Shown here one piece after another: positions 21,560 to 32,669 of a stretch of 64,000 nt of DNA. This DNA comes from Ceriagrion tenellum (Eukaryota > Arthropoda > Insecta > Odonata > Coenagrionidae). The position numbers and the translations under genes were made by a program. The notes beneath the pieces are model-generated. The model was given only the letters and a program-made list of their open reading frames with translations. It did not search any database and was not told the origin of the DNA. Position 1 is the first letter of the stretch. Each line of letters starts with the position of its first letter. The stretch is from assembly GCA_963169105.1 (NCBI GenBank), contig OY720637.1, positions 56,380,964-56,444,963 of the forward strand, written 5' to 3'.

Positions 21560-23323
21560 TAAATACTCTCGCAGTCGAGGCATGTTTTCATGAAGTTGAT
21601 GGTGCCATGGTAATCAACTTTGAAATTAGTAATTTCTCCTTCAGCTCGTGGCTGAGAGCATGCGGTGATCGATGTATCAAATCCCCCACCATTGAAGAAG
21701 TCTGTTCGATTTCTGTCTGTTTGTTTTTCTTTTCCTATACGATGAGTCCGTTCACTTCGGAGTTACCGTGCTCTTGGAAAGTGATGAAAACTTATCTTCG
21801 GCTTTCCAAATTAATCCTTGCTCGGGTATAATCCCAATAGTATTTATACGAGACTTTCCTTTTCCCGTTGTACGTCGGATCCGGTGATGGAACAGTCATA
21901 AATTTTCTGTGATCAAAGGAGTGCGATTGGTACATCACATATTATCGATTGCCAGTCTTCTTCCCCGAATTTTTTGGAATGTTTCTGCGATTCGATCTTT
22001 TTAAAGATAATTTAAAAAATAAAAATGACTAAATTGAGCATGTGGCCGAAGTATTTTCCGTCTCTTATCTTAGTTCTCGAGGGTTATTTTCATATTTCGA
22101 AGCTAAATTATTTGATGCTTCAGGCGATATTGTTGTTATCTCCTGCCACCTCTTTTTTGTTTTTAGGAAACACAAGATGACCTAAGTGGGCCGTTTTATG
22201 AAACTACCGAATCGATAAGATTAGTTTAATGATGGGATTGATAAAATCGTGCGACTGTGAATTTTGAAGGTTAGGTTTTTCTCCAACCGGTCATGTGAAA
22301 GCGTTTTCTTCTAAATTCAATGTTGAACGCCGCCGAAAAGGTCCCCATAGTGTACTATTTGTTGTGTATTGGGCTAACAGTTGAAAATGATTCGGCGTTC
22401 GTGCCGTGTATGTGAGGGAATGAAGGTCTAGAGAAGAAGGAAGGGCTCAAACCCCGTCCCCTAGCCAGTGAGTAGGGAAATACACGAGTTAGGTGCAAAT
22501 CTTCTGGGGATGAAGGACGGATGAAACCAAAAATGAGTTTGGGAACAGGGCATTCAGCGTTAAGGGCTGAATTGTCCCTTTCCTATACATCTCACGGAGA
22601 ATGTTACTATTTTTATATTCTCATATAGATATTTTTTAAATTTATTTGGTTGGGAAATTCCGTCAAACTTTAAATTTTAACTTCTTAATTGGCTTGATTT
22701 TCATGTGAGCTGTTGTCATATGGTCAATGGGGAATTTTTTTATCTCTCCATCCCCAAAGTCCTTATGTCGAATGCAACATGAAGAAACAGAAGGTTTTTT
22801 CTTGAATTATATTTCTTATTTCTTTGGAAATCACTTCGTGTTTGATTTTCACTTTTTGAAAACGTCGGAAAAGCACTTTTAAAAAACGAAAAGCGTTGCA
22901 TGGCTCCAAAATTTTGTCATTGAGGATCTTGAGCGAGCGTAAATGGAAGACTTACGTGATATGTGACTTTTGGGTGCATGAAGAAGGTAAACTGAGTGAA
23001 AAGAATGTCCAACATTGCTGTTAATTAGGGGGGGGGGGTATGCTTGCTAAAAAACTTTCAAAAGATGCCGAAGAGATAATTGGAAAGCGTATTGATAGGT
23101 AAGCAGCTTGTTGTCTTCGACATAGGGGAGAATGGCATTTAAGAGGGACATTGGAAGGGAAAACTGAGGATGTGGGTTTGAATGGAAGGGTTCCATGGGA
23201 AGGTATTTTAGAACATATTATAGGGTTGGAGACAGGAGTGGCTCTAGTAGCCTAATTAGCACCTTTAATTTGGTTGTATTTATTTATTTCTTTTGGACAA
23301 GATGACGCCGTTTGTCTAATCTC
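21560..23323. other. No gene recognised
   Basis: Mostly AT-rich. There is a run of ten G at about 23029-23038. Short open frames (for example 21607-21831) have no domain pattern. No repeat of the recognised families. Confidence 0.4.
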
Positions 23324-23596
23324 CTAATCTTTGCCTTGTCTTCCCCTAATGGGAGTTAAGTTTCCGGTTTTAATCGTACCATGGCCAACCAATATGTGTA
23401 GAAAAGAGATGTTTTGCGTGGAATTCGTTCCTAGAGCGTCAAGAATTGCGATGTTGTGCTTTCTATGGTTATAAGTAGGGTTATACCCTCTACGGTTTAA
23501 AATTATGGCGGAAAAGTTTTGCGGTTTTATGATGTCTTTAGGAATTTTGATTATCCCTAACTTTCTTTCCAAGAACTCTGGTAAAGGTTCTGGCAT
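23324..23596 (-). other. Unrecognised 90-codon open frame with protein-like composition
   Basis: The minus-strand product starts MPEPLPEFLERKLGIIKIPK and contains SAIILNRRGYNPTYN and NIAILDALGTNSTQN. It is compositionally balanced and reads more like a real protein than most frames here. Upstream in the same frame, stops interrupt a similarly balanced stretch. I cannot assign a family. It may be an exon or a transposon coding fragment, and no splice sites are decisive. Confidence 0.25.
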
Positions 23597-23599
23597 CTT

Positions 23600-25297
23600 A
23601 TTAGAGAGACATCGTCAATACAGGAAACAAGTTGCCTCTTTAGGATGATTGGGTAGTACAGAAACCTGTCGGAGTTTTATTGGAAATGAAGAGTGGAATG
23701 TCGTTTTTTATCACCGCGTCTGGGTTCCACTAAGTTACCACGCCTACCATCAACTTGACTGAGGACATGACCGGGGTACAAGGCATCGGTGTTTTTTTCT
23801 GTGCCGGGCTGCACGTCACACATCCGTGCTCTTAGGGAAGAAGAAGATGAACAAATGTGATGTCAACGTCGAATTTTGGCGAAGGCACGATTTTGAAAAG
23901 TACCAATTTATTTTACGTGACCGAATAGAAAACTTTCAGTTTGCCGAACTGTGCTAGTTTCTTGTTCATCATGGTTAATGTACAGTGGTCACTGATATCG
24001 TGCGATCAACTTCTTGGCAGTGATGAGGTTGGCTGTCGTGAATTACTGGGTTGTTTGTATTTATCCTGAATGAGAATGATGCTAGTACTAATTTTTTTGC
24101 TAAACTTGAAAACCAAAAGTACTCATTTTTTGCTAAATTTGAAAACATATCACGCTTATTTTTAATGCGAAATGAGTACTTTCATGCGGTTAAGTATACA
24201 ACTTTTCCGGAGTTTTTACTGTTGAACTTCTTAGGGAAACTTTCTCTTAAGCTACGGCAAGATGAAGCTTACCGCTAATGGAAAATGTTCTTTTTTAGAT
24301 ATCATAGGTTTCATAAATGAAGTAAAACAGTCTTCCTCTTCCATTTTGAGCCTTTCATCGTAAAAGTAGTTAATTGACAGTTACGTTACTGCTATTCCAT
24401 CCTTGAATAGTGCTGCTTGTAAGAAAATGGGTATTGTTTGTGGAATGAAACTGTTTTTGCCTCGCGCGAAATTTGGTTGCATCTATAGCTCCTTGCAGTT
24501 TTTTCATGTTGAAATATAGTTTTTTTCCGTAATGTTATGAGGTGGAATTTTCGTAGGAGATGCGACGCATTTTAAAATCTCAAGTCCTTTTATTATTATC
24601 GTTCTGTATAATTCTGGGGTGAATAGATTCTCCTATTACGGTTCCTCTACTTTCTGACGCAATCTATGTCTCTGTAGTACAATTACTTCCCACCTCTTTT
24701 CATAACAGCCGAAATCCATTTCATATCCTCCCTCCTCCGCAGCAATTTACTTCAAAGAGTGGCCTTCAGTTTCCCATTCAGCCTTTTTTACTTGCTCCAG
24801 GAAACGCTCCCCGGGAACTTTTTCATAAGTTTTTTTTACCCCAGGCTCCTATCTTTATCTCTCTCCCATTATAAACCGTCCCTTGTGCTAATGCAACTTT
24901 CCACCTAAAATCTTACAGCGTCCATTTTCGTCCAAAACTCTCCTCTAGAAGCGAAACTGTTTCATAAGTCGTGACTTATGGCTTTCTCATTTATTGGTGA
25001 TATTTCATTGTTTATGGTTCACGTATGGCATATTCCTGTTTGAAAAGTTATTTTGAATGCAATTTAGCTTCAATTTTTGCTTGTTTACATTGTATATGAA
25101 TTGTATACTTAATTCCTATCATATAATATTTATATTACGTCTTGTAATTTTGGTTTTTTTCATTCTTATGAACAAACTGCTCATTGATTTAATACTTAAA
25201 ATAGCAGTTGCTTGTACCTTTTCTTTCATGCTCCAAGGGTGCTACCCAGAGCTAATGAATCTTATATTATTCCTTCCAGCTAGTTTTTTAAATTTAA
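23600..25297. other. No gene recognised
   Basis: AT-rich with T-runs. The open frames at 24051-24278 and 25057-25314 have Phe/Leu/Ile-biased products typical of AT-rich noncoding DNA. Confidence 0.4.
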
Positions 25298-25405
25298 TGT
25301 GCGAATTTCCATAGAGAAAAAAATCTTCCGCCTTGACCGGGATTCGTACCCGTATTCCTCGATTTCTGGCCGAGTGCTTTAGCCAGTTAAGCTACGGTTC
25401 ATGTA
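25298..25405 (-). mobile_element. tRNA-derived SINE family S2, 5' part
   Basis: On the minus strand it begins GTAGCTTAACTGGCTAAAGC (A-box region). It continues with an anticodon-arm-like CTCGG...TCGAG stem and has GGGTACGAATCCC as B box at 25339-25351. The body (TTTTTTTCTCTATGGAAATT) follows. The predicted anticodon loop lacks T33, and the flanking acceptor pairing is not convincing, so this is a SINE promoter rather than a functional tRNA. RNA polymerase III would be the expected transcribing enzyme. Confidence 0.75.
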
Positions 25406-25439
25406 TGTTTATTCTTTAATCATTTGCATTGGTTCATAA

Positions 25440-25703
25440 ATGTTTATACTTCATCAAAACAAGTTAACAATCATCCGTGAGGTGGTCTCCGCTAATCAGC
25501 TGATGGCGAGGACAGGGAGACGGCGCTCTATGTGGTTGCGCTGGTGGGTGCTGCATCCGGCGGTCTTGTATGTGCAGGCAGCCGTTCGGTCAGGAGAGCA
25601 GAAGTTACCGAGGCGTCCTCTTCCCTTGCGGATTTTTGTGACCTTTACGGGACTAGATGTTCTCGACTGCCGGACATACAATGTAACAATCAGTCGCTAC
25701 TGA
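25440..25703 (+). other. GC-richer unassigned open frame
   Basis: An 87-codon frame in a GC-richer patch between SINE pieces. The product includes GRRRSMWLRWWVLHPAVLYV and PRRPLPLRIFVTFTG, with no recognised domain. A 61-codon frame is also open on the other strand. It could be part of the material moved with the SINE inversion next to it. Confidence 0.2.
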
Positions 25704-25773
25704 GCGCTTAGCGCCTCAGCCCACGAGGAAAGATCGTACTTAGAACACAGAGAGGCGTTCACTCTTATTTGAC

Positions 25774-25958
25774 AAATTTTAAGCTATCCGGGACTAGCCA
25801 CGGAGTTCCACTTTTACGGAGTCACCCGCAATGCACAAATTGTGCGAATTTCCACAGAGAAAAAATTTTTTCTCTGTGGATATTCGCACAATTTGTGCAT
25901 TGCGGGTGACTTCGTAAAAGTGTAACTCCGTGGCTAGTCCCGGATGGCTTAAAATTTT
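25774..25958. repeat. Nearly spacer-free palindrome made of two inverted SINE S2 tails
   Basis: The left arm (about 25774-25864) and right arm (about 25867-25958) are inverted copies meeting at AGAAAAAATTTTTTCT. Shared sequence includes CGGGACTAGCCACGGAGT, GTCACCCGCAATGCACAAAT and TGTGCGAATTTCCACAGAGA. The same body sequence follows the tRNA-like head of SINE S2 at 49425-49500, so the palindrome joins two headless SINE bodies head to head. Perfect palindromes of this size are unstable, implying youth or assembly effects. Confidence 0.9.
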
Positions 25959-26424
25959 TATTTAATATTTACTTTTTCCTGAAACTTTTCATTACTTTTG
26001 TCTTTGTTTTTCAAGACCTATTTGTGGATACGTAATTCCATATTCAGTTTGCGTGGCCCTGCGTTATTGGAATCCCAAGTAACGCACAGTTCCTCTCCCC
26101 GCCCAGCCCTATATATTCGTCTGTCCTTCCCATTCCTCTCTCCCAGTCCTTTCTCTTTATTTCCTCGGCCTTGCATCGACAATCCATTCCCCCCTCCCTC
26201 ATTTCTGACAAGTCCACGACGTGTGATTAATCTTAATCAATTCTCCGTTTTGGAGTGGGGGAGACTCCGTCGTTGAGCGGAACTTTCCCGAGTTTAAACG
26301 GAGAGGAACCCCACCCTCTTTGCCTCCCTCCCACGCCTCCTTCCTCCCTCCTCCCCGCTTGTGTTCGTGCCGAATCCGTTCTTTCCCAGAGTATCGAATG
26401 CGACTTCCCCTCATGAGATTAGGG
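25959..26424. other. No gene recognised; CT-rich patch
   Basis: 26080-26370 is rich in CCTCCC motifs. Open frames on both strands (25998-26276 and 26199-26450) reflect this bias. Confidence 0.4.
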
Positions 26425-27543
26425 AGCGAAAGAAAAATACGGTGGAGCAAGAATAAACCCCTGTGGAATCTTTTGTGAGGTACCCTTGTCGTCCACGTCC
26501 GTTGGCTCCCGTGTTGAGAAGGTTAAGCCTTAAAGAAAACTTTGGTCGAAACTAACCTATTGGGGAGCTGACACGGAGGATGCCATAAGAAAGATCGGTG
26601 AGGTAAAATACCGGTTTTGTTCAATTGTATTTAGAATAAATTTTCCTCGTGTTATTCCCACACGTGTGATCATTAATACCTACATTCTGTGACGTTTTGC
26701 TGTGGATTTGTAAGTATTTACCTTATAGCTCAAAAAATTGGTAGCTGAACTTAGAAGTTGAGGTTGGACCGTATAGGGTGGTGACTTCTGAGATGTGGTT
26801 GTGGTATACGATTGAAAGAGTAAGCTGAATGGTGAGAAAAACAGTTGAAGTTTAGAATATGGTGGTATGGAAAAGGTAGCTGATAGGAGATTTTAGGAGG
26901 CAGTAGGATGGCCTATATGATGTATTTACTGGTAACGACTAGCTAGAGAAGGTAATTGGGGAAATATAATTAATTTGGTTTGGTAAGAGCGAGGAAGAAT
27001 AGGAAAATTTAGCTGTTAAAAGGATGGAAAATATATGGAGAGTTGAAGTATTTAACGTAGGAAAATCGATAGTTTTACAAAGAAAAAGCTTGAGACAGTT
27101 CTCCATCATCGGAGGAATTAGATTGGACTGGTCAAATATTTGGTAGTATGCTATGATGATTGTCGGCTTTTAAGTGAGAATACGTTTTGAGTCCATAACT
27201 CATCACGCTTGCCTCAAAACCAGCTGGACAATAAGCGATTAAAAGATAGAATTAGTTTTTTACCTCATGAAAGGAAAATGTAATTATCTGATGGCGTATT
27301 ATAATTCTAAAAGAATTGAGAACATCAGAAGCAGATCCTAGAGGGAAATGGACCTGCTGAAATACGGGACAAGCATTTGAAATGCTGTAATTATTTCCGT
27401 TGGAACTCCTGCTTCGAGATTTGTGGGCGGGAGAAAAATCCGGTGGAGAAAGAATAAATCCCTGTGGAGTCATTTGTGAGATAGCCACGTCGTGGGGTCC
27501 CATGCTAAGAAGGTTAATCCTTCAAGGAAACTCCGTCGAAGCT
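26425..27543. repeat. Two direct copies of a 130-bp sequence, about 990 bp apart
   Basis: 26425-26553 and 27414-27543 align. Landmarks are GAAAAAT.CGGTGGAG, AGAATAAA.CCCTGTGGA, TTTGTGAG.TA.CC, GAGAAGGTTAA.CCTT-type sequence and GTCGAA.CT. The interval holds a LINE B fragment. It could be a target flanked by repeat copies or part of a longer decayed element. Confidence 0.65.
26755..27010 (+). pseudogene. Highly degenerate LINE family B fragment
   Basis: With stops and frame breaks, the + translation reads SEMWLWYTIERVS, MVRKT, LIGDFRRQ and LYDVFTGND, LEKVIGE. This follows the family B order (FEMW.WRR.E...W..RKT...V...R.LI..IR.RQ...W...V..G..L...IEG) seen better at 58019. There is no catalytic core. 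Confidence 0.55.
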
Positions 27544-27763
27544 CCCCGTGATCTTGTCGCAATTCGTGTGTCTGCGGGAGTCTCTGTCGTAGACAGAATG
27601 TCTGAGCGGGTAGAGAGGGCGCACGCGAAAAGTTTATGTCGTGCCAGCGTTGAGTTCTCATCGCTCTTAACTCACGAACGGTCGATTTGATCTGTCCGCG
27701 ATTCATTACGTTGGAGCTAGACTTGAGATAATGGTGCTAAGAAAAACGGTGTATGTTTCCTTT

Positions 27764-28053
27764 AGGCTTTTTGTTCAATAAGAAATTTTTTACGCGTTAT
27801 TTAAGCATGAACTCCATTTTCTATTACTTCATATGTCCTGATCGTTAGCTTAAATGATGATTTACTTCGTAAATGATAAAGAAATCGAGTAAAATGCCAT
27901 ATGCTTAGCCTAGGCTTTTTGTTTTATAAGAAATGTTGTACTCCTTATTTATGTATGAACTCCAATTTCTACTACTTCATATTTCCTGATTGTCAGCTTA
28001 AATGACGATTTACTTCGTAAATGATAAAGAAATCGAGTAAAATGCCACATGTT
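27764..28053. repeat. Tandem duplication, two 148-bp units
   Basis: Units 27764-27911 and 27912-28053 share AGGCTTTTTGTT...ATAAGAAAT, TATTACTTCATAT-like sequence and the stretch GATTTACTTCGTAAATGATA. The last of these continues identically into AAGAAATCGAGTAAAATGCC. The 3' halves are nearly identical, so the duplication is fairly recent. Each unit also contains the small palindrome TTTACTTCGTAAA-type. Confidence 0.85.
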
Positions 28054-28084
28054 CTCTCGGTTTATGGAAGATTAGGACGGGGGA

Positions 28085-28370
28085 TGAAAGGAGAGCCGTG
28101 GTTACGTTGGGAATGAGGCCGCCGAGGAACTTGTAATAGAAGAATATGGGCCTCAAATTACGCCAAGTGTCTGCCGGGAACCGGAGAATTTCCCAATTGA
28201 TCACGTTCTTACGGTGCTCGGTCACCTGACTCCTGACAGGGTTCACCGTATTCACGACCTCAATCGAGGTACAATATGTGACTCGCCGGGTCTTACGCCA
28301 AATGAATGTGGAATCGAAGACGAAGACTAGCGTTATTTTATTTTGTATTGTGAATGTTATGCTTGTAATT
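28085..28370 (+). pseudogene. Non-LTR retrotransposon RNase H-like fragment
   Basis: The frame through 28090-28320 reads ESRGYVGNEAAEELVIEEYG, then a middle part including FPIDHVLTVLGHLTPDRVHR, and GLTPNECGIEDED, a TAG, then RYFILYCECY. GNE-A-(D/E)-L is the conserved end of the retroelement RNase H core. The later CG.EDE..F.LYC pattern matches the tail that follows RNase H in I/R1/Loa-type elements. The internal stop and missing upstream domains make it a dead fragment. Confidence 0.65.
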
Positions 28371-29580
28371 AATTCACTTTAGATTCTTTTTCCTGCAAAA
28401 AGGTTCATGTTACATTATTTATGTATCATTATTCTATAAAACTATATTTATCTCTGAAAATTGCAGTGCTCCTAATCAGATTCTGTTGTGTGTTCCGGCA
28501 TTATCAATGCTTTTTTCCATTTTCATTTTCTTATTGTTTATAATTTTTATATTAACTAATAATTTTTGCAAAGTTATTAGTAATTTGCGGCACAGTGAAT
28601 GACTTTTGTTCTTATCCATATTGATGTGATTTTGTTAGACAAAGTGGAGTCGGTTTACCCCAAACAGGATATTATCCTAAGGGTAACATTAGTCCCTCGT
28701 TTTGAAATTTGTAATATTTACCTTAATGTGTATATGCGTATACGAGGAACAGTTAATAAATTCAAAAAATTGATGAACTGTTTAGAGCTTACTAGTCACG
28801 ATCACCTATGATCCAATATTTTATTCCGAGTGCACTTTCGGGCTTATGTATTGCTGTTTTTATGGGGAGCATCCGTGATAGTTATTAAACATGCTTCAAT
28901 ATCGTATTCTAAAAATGAAATTTGCATACGCTGTATTTGCCTCCAAGGGGTTCCACTCAAGCATATGAAAAATCAAAGGATTTTTTAATTGATTCGACTC
29001 GCCTAATAATTTATGAATTGCAGATTCTTTGCTTTAAATGGCTTTGGAATTCACTTGCAATTGGTGATCGGACTTAATGGATTAACCTGCTCAACCTTTG
29101 ATTCAGCTCTCGAAGCTAGAGTAATATTTAACACTCAGCGCAAAAGAATTCGTGAATAGTATGTGAAAGCTTCGTAATCCCATAGCAAAATTATATAACA
29201 AAAACAGTAAGGGAGAGCTTTATCATCTAAAAAAGTTTCTAATAAAGCGAGAGACTTTCATGAGGACTTTTAAATTGATTTCATGTGGGCAATATATTCC
29301 GAATAACCGGCCTTTGCACGAAGAACGCTTTGTAAGCCATGACTAGTTGATAAGGTAATTAGTACTGAACCGAATGTAACGTAATGTGATTATCACGGAA
29401 CTCTAAGGCTCGGTTGTCAAATGCTTACTCATTAAGAAAGTGTGAGTGTAATTTTGATGATTTTTAAATCCTGTCATGAAAATTAAAAATAAATGTGATA
29501 AAAGCTTTACTATCCACTGAATATTCTGTCCAAGCAAACTCTTTACCAAAGGATTTGGGAAATTGACTCGGGCTTTTACT
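28371..29580. other. No gene recognised
   Basis: AT-rich; no coding or RNA feature supported. The frame at 28599-28811 is unremarkable. Confidence 0.4.
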
Positions 29581-29935
29581 TTAAGGAGCCCTACCGCCCG
29601 GGTTACGTTGTAATCACGCTACGGAAATACTTCAGTGTACCCTTGAGTTCGTTGACTGAATTCATCCTGGGGCTGTATTTACATGGATGAGGTCGCCGCA
29701 CCGTCCGGCTTAAAGGTCGTTTACGCGCCTCGCTCGCTTTTGTGGACAAAGGAACGCGTTTACCGATCGGTCTGTAATCGACACAAACCTCCACTGTGGG
29801 ATGGAAAGGGAATCGGCAGTCACGTTGGGTTTTTTTCCGGGTCCCCGTAGGCTCGTACTCCACGAATCCGTGGAGACCGTCGATATACGAGAAGCATTGA
29901 TAGTTGTTGTGACGTTCGATATTTCTACCATCTAT
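29581..29935 (-). other. GC-richer block with overlapping minus-strand open frames
   Basis: Open minus-strand frames (29603-29863 and 29710-29931) lie in a block richer in GC and CpG than its flanks. The products (for example RFPFHPTVEVCVDYRPIGKR) match no family I know. A host exon or an unknown repeat are both possible. Nothing decides between them. Confidence 0.2.
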
Positions 29936-31185
29936 TATTTGTGAGCGATTTTCATACGGTCGATGCCAGTAAATCTTAATTTAATTTAACTCCATTTCCT
30001 GCCACGTTTCTTATTTATATTTCATACAGCCTTAACACTAACCAGTCGAGATTGTGCCTTGAGGAAAATATTGGACCTAGTAAAAGCTCTAATCCACGCA
30101 AATTCATCCGATGCCGTGTGGGTTTCGACGGACTTGCCTAATTTTAAAAGATATGATATCCTTCAATACTACATTTCGTACCCTTGTACATGAAGCTAGT
30201 GATGCGGAACGGGCTGAGTAACTAATTAATTAGTTCGGATTAATGCATGGTCATCTTTTACCATATCCGTGTTGTCTTGACCTCTAATTAAAATATTTCC
30301 TTTGACATATCGATTCTGAGTATACAAAAGTTGGGTGTTCAATCATTTGATAATACTATTTAGATTTTTGGTCAATAATCTTTTGTTTGTTGTTGTGTAA
30401 TGAAGTTTAAAACTTTAAAATATTTTTACAAAAAAACAAAACAATGGCATTTTTTAGGAAACACCCAATCCGAAGTAAAATAATAATTGAAAGTGGTATC
30501 ATTGAACAGGTATAACACTTAAAATATTTGGCATGCGAGATCATTAATAAAGGGGAGAAAGACATTGTAAATAAAGCGACCAAATACCAAAAATATGTTG
30601 AACTTAAAGAAAAGCACCGAAGGGAAAAACTGCTATGGAAACTCGGATAATAATGTACAACATAATATATTCAACGGTTTTCGGCGAGATATTGTGGAAC
30701 ATCATCGTGAATCTTTCAAGAAAAAGAAAAACTACGCTACTTACAGCTACTTTCGGTCCCACAGACCGTGCGTCACCACTCGTGTCTCCAAATTCTACCT
30801 ATTTTGTTGTGCTATATAAAATATGATATATTAAGTATGTGGATAAGTGATTTCTGACATATTATGGAAGTGAATCCTTTTTTATATATCCATTCCTTGT
30901 TAAGGTTATTTTTCTCTTATGAAGAGAAACAATGCTCAAAGTCTACCCATTTTATCGTATAACAAAGATTAAATACCAGCTGAGGTGCCTTCTTAATTAG
31001 CTGTGAAAATTTTGAGTAAATATTGTTAAATTCACGTTTGAATTCAGCTATTACGGGACCATTGAGAAAAAACTGATATCATATTTAAAACTCCATAGTC
31101 CAAATCGGCCCAGGAGGCCAACGTCACTACGCATGTCCCGATAATTCACGTCACAACCGTAGGGTTCAAGACGGTGTTGTCACAC
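29936..31185. other. No gene recognised
   Basis: AT-rich. Two overlapping frames near 30595-30826 have no domain pattern. Confidence 0.4.
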
Positions 31186-31188
31186 ATT

Positions 31189-31210
31189 TGCGCAGGCAAA
31201 TGTGTATTTA
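31189..31210. other. Short hairpin
   Basis: ACACATTTGC and GCAAATGTGT pair around GCAG at about 31192-31215. It is a simple 10-bp stem whose role is unknown. Confidence 0.5.
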
Positions 31211-31214
31211 AATA

Positions 31215-31990
31215 ATTTTTCATGACTCCCTCATGACTCTCACTCTCACGACGCTAAATCCGACCCGTGAAATGAGCGGGGTCTTAACGCGTGGACGAGA
31301 TGGGAACCACCCAGACTACCGATCGTATTTGAAAAAGACAAAAAAACAAGCGAACGACGCCCGCCGCCGGAAATCTCTCGGGATGGAGATTTTGAAATCC
31401 CTCACGATCCCGATCGTGTATGTGATCACCCAGACTCCCCCTTCCCGACATTCCCCCCGATCCACTCCTACAATCGTTTTCCATTAGCCTCCCTTCCCAC
31501 GGCCACCCCTGAAAAAAACCCACGGTACCCTTAATATCTCCCTCCCCTCCCTTATAAACTACATAATATCTGTCCGATATTCACGAGCACGCCCGGGCAA
31601 TGGGCGTTTTGCCCCCTCTGCTCATATAATCGGACCGCGATGACGTGACGACGGACGTTCATAAATGGGCTCTTGTGTGTCCCCCCCTGCGTGATAGGAG
31701 TGTTTGTCTCTTCAAGTGCCATCGAGGGTGAGAGAGAGAGTGTTTGAGTCTGTGTGTGTGTGTGCATTGTAGTAAATTGGAATGGAATTTCAATCAACGA
31801 AACAAAAGCCTCCATTCGGGACGTCTCGACGGGGCAGGGAGGGCGGGGGAGGAGAGTGTTAGGGGGGTGGGATGGGGGAGGAGTAGGAGACTAGGAGGTT
31901 GAATACTGGGACGTGGGCGAGTAGAGGATTGGCGGATTGAAGTGACTCGATTCTAGGAAAATGTTCGATTCCTCTTCAACGCCGCGAGGA
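31215..31990. other. CpG-rich block with TG/GA runs and G-quadruplex motif
   Basis: The composition shifts to GC- and CpG-rich. A (GA)n/(TG)n simple repeat occupies about 31729-31766. GGGGCAGGGAGGGCGGGGG at 31831-31849 is a canonical four-tract G-quadruplex motif, followed by more G tracts to 31882. Frames on both strands at 31233-31523 and 31552-31815 are probably fortuitous. This composition is compatible with a promoter-proximal region but no transcription start is evident. Confidence 0.45.
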
Positions 31991-32121
31991 CAAAAATCAA
32001 ATATCCGAAGCCCATCGATACGCCCAATGTACCATGGATTTCCCCCCCCCCCCACGATTTCGATTTTTTTTAATGATCATTTTGATGATATTGACGCATA
32101 CACGTTTTCTTCGGGGGTTAA

Positions 32122-32665
32122 AGTAGTTTGAGCGAAATATCATTTTACTTATAAATCAATGAATTTGCTCTCATTTTAAAGAAAAATATATCACCTTTCC
32201 ATTGACATAAAAATTCAACCCCTTACCGCATTACTTTTCGAAATATTTGCCCGAAAATACTATCCCTTTTATTTCGGAAATGGTACTCCAGTGAGAACTT
32301 ATATTAAAAATGAGGCATTTCCAACTCTTAGATCTCGTCAAATAATCAACAGTGTGTAGTTTGTGTGATTTCTCAACTATTTTTGAAAACTAATCTTATT
32401 ATCACCTCAGTAAACTCTTCGGGATCACAATAAACCTTCCGTTTTGATGGAGTTTCAAACGTACCGCGTGAAAAAAATTAGTCAAGTTAAAGAGTTATTT
32501 ATATATTTTCATTTGATTACTTACAATTTCTATTATGTAAAACTATATTATTGCACCATTAATAAAACAATATTTAATTTGTGTGTCTCACAGTTGGTGA
32601 AATTAAAACGTATGTATCGAATATGATCTCTATTATGAATAGGGAACTATCTCGCAGGCACTTCC
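32122..32665 (+). mobile_element. TTAA-target MITE family T, copy 4, with intact TTAA on both sides
   Basis: Starts AGTAGTTTGAGCGAAATATC and ends GGAACTATCTCGCAGGCACT plus TCC. TTAA lies immediately outside at 32118-32121 and 32666-32669, the clearest target duplication in the family. Internal blocks TAAATCAATGAATTTG, TCTTAGATCTCGTCAAATAA and GTACCGCGTGAAAAAAAT match other copies. It is non-coding. Confidence 0.88.
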
Positions 32666-32669
32666 TTAA

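Noticed and set aside
23094..23108. AGGTAAGC motif
   Set aside because: A good donor-like sequence but no upstream pyrimidine tract and no open exon before it.
25328..25405. Possible functional tRNA gene on the minus strand
   Set aside because: The A box, anticodon-like arm and B box are visible, but T33 is absent and acceptor pairing is poor. The same sequence recurs with a SINE body at 49425 and 49620.
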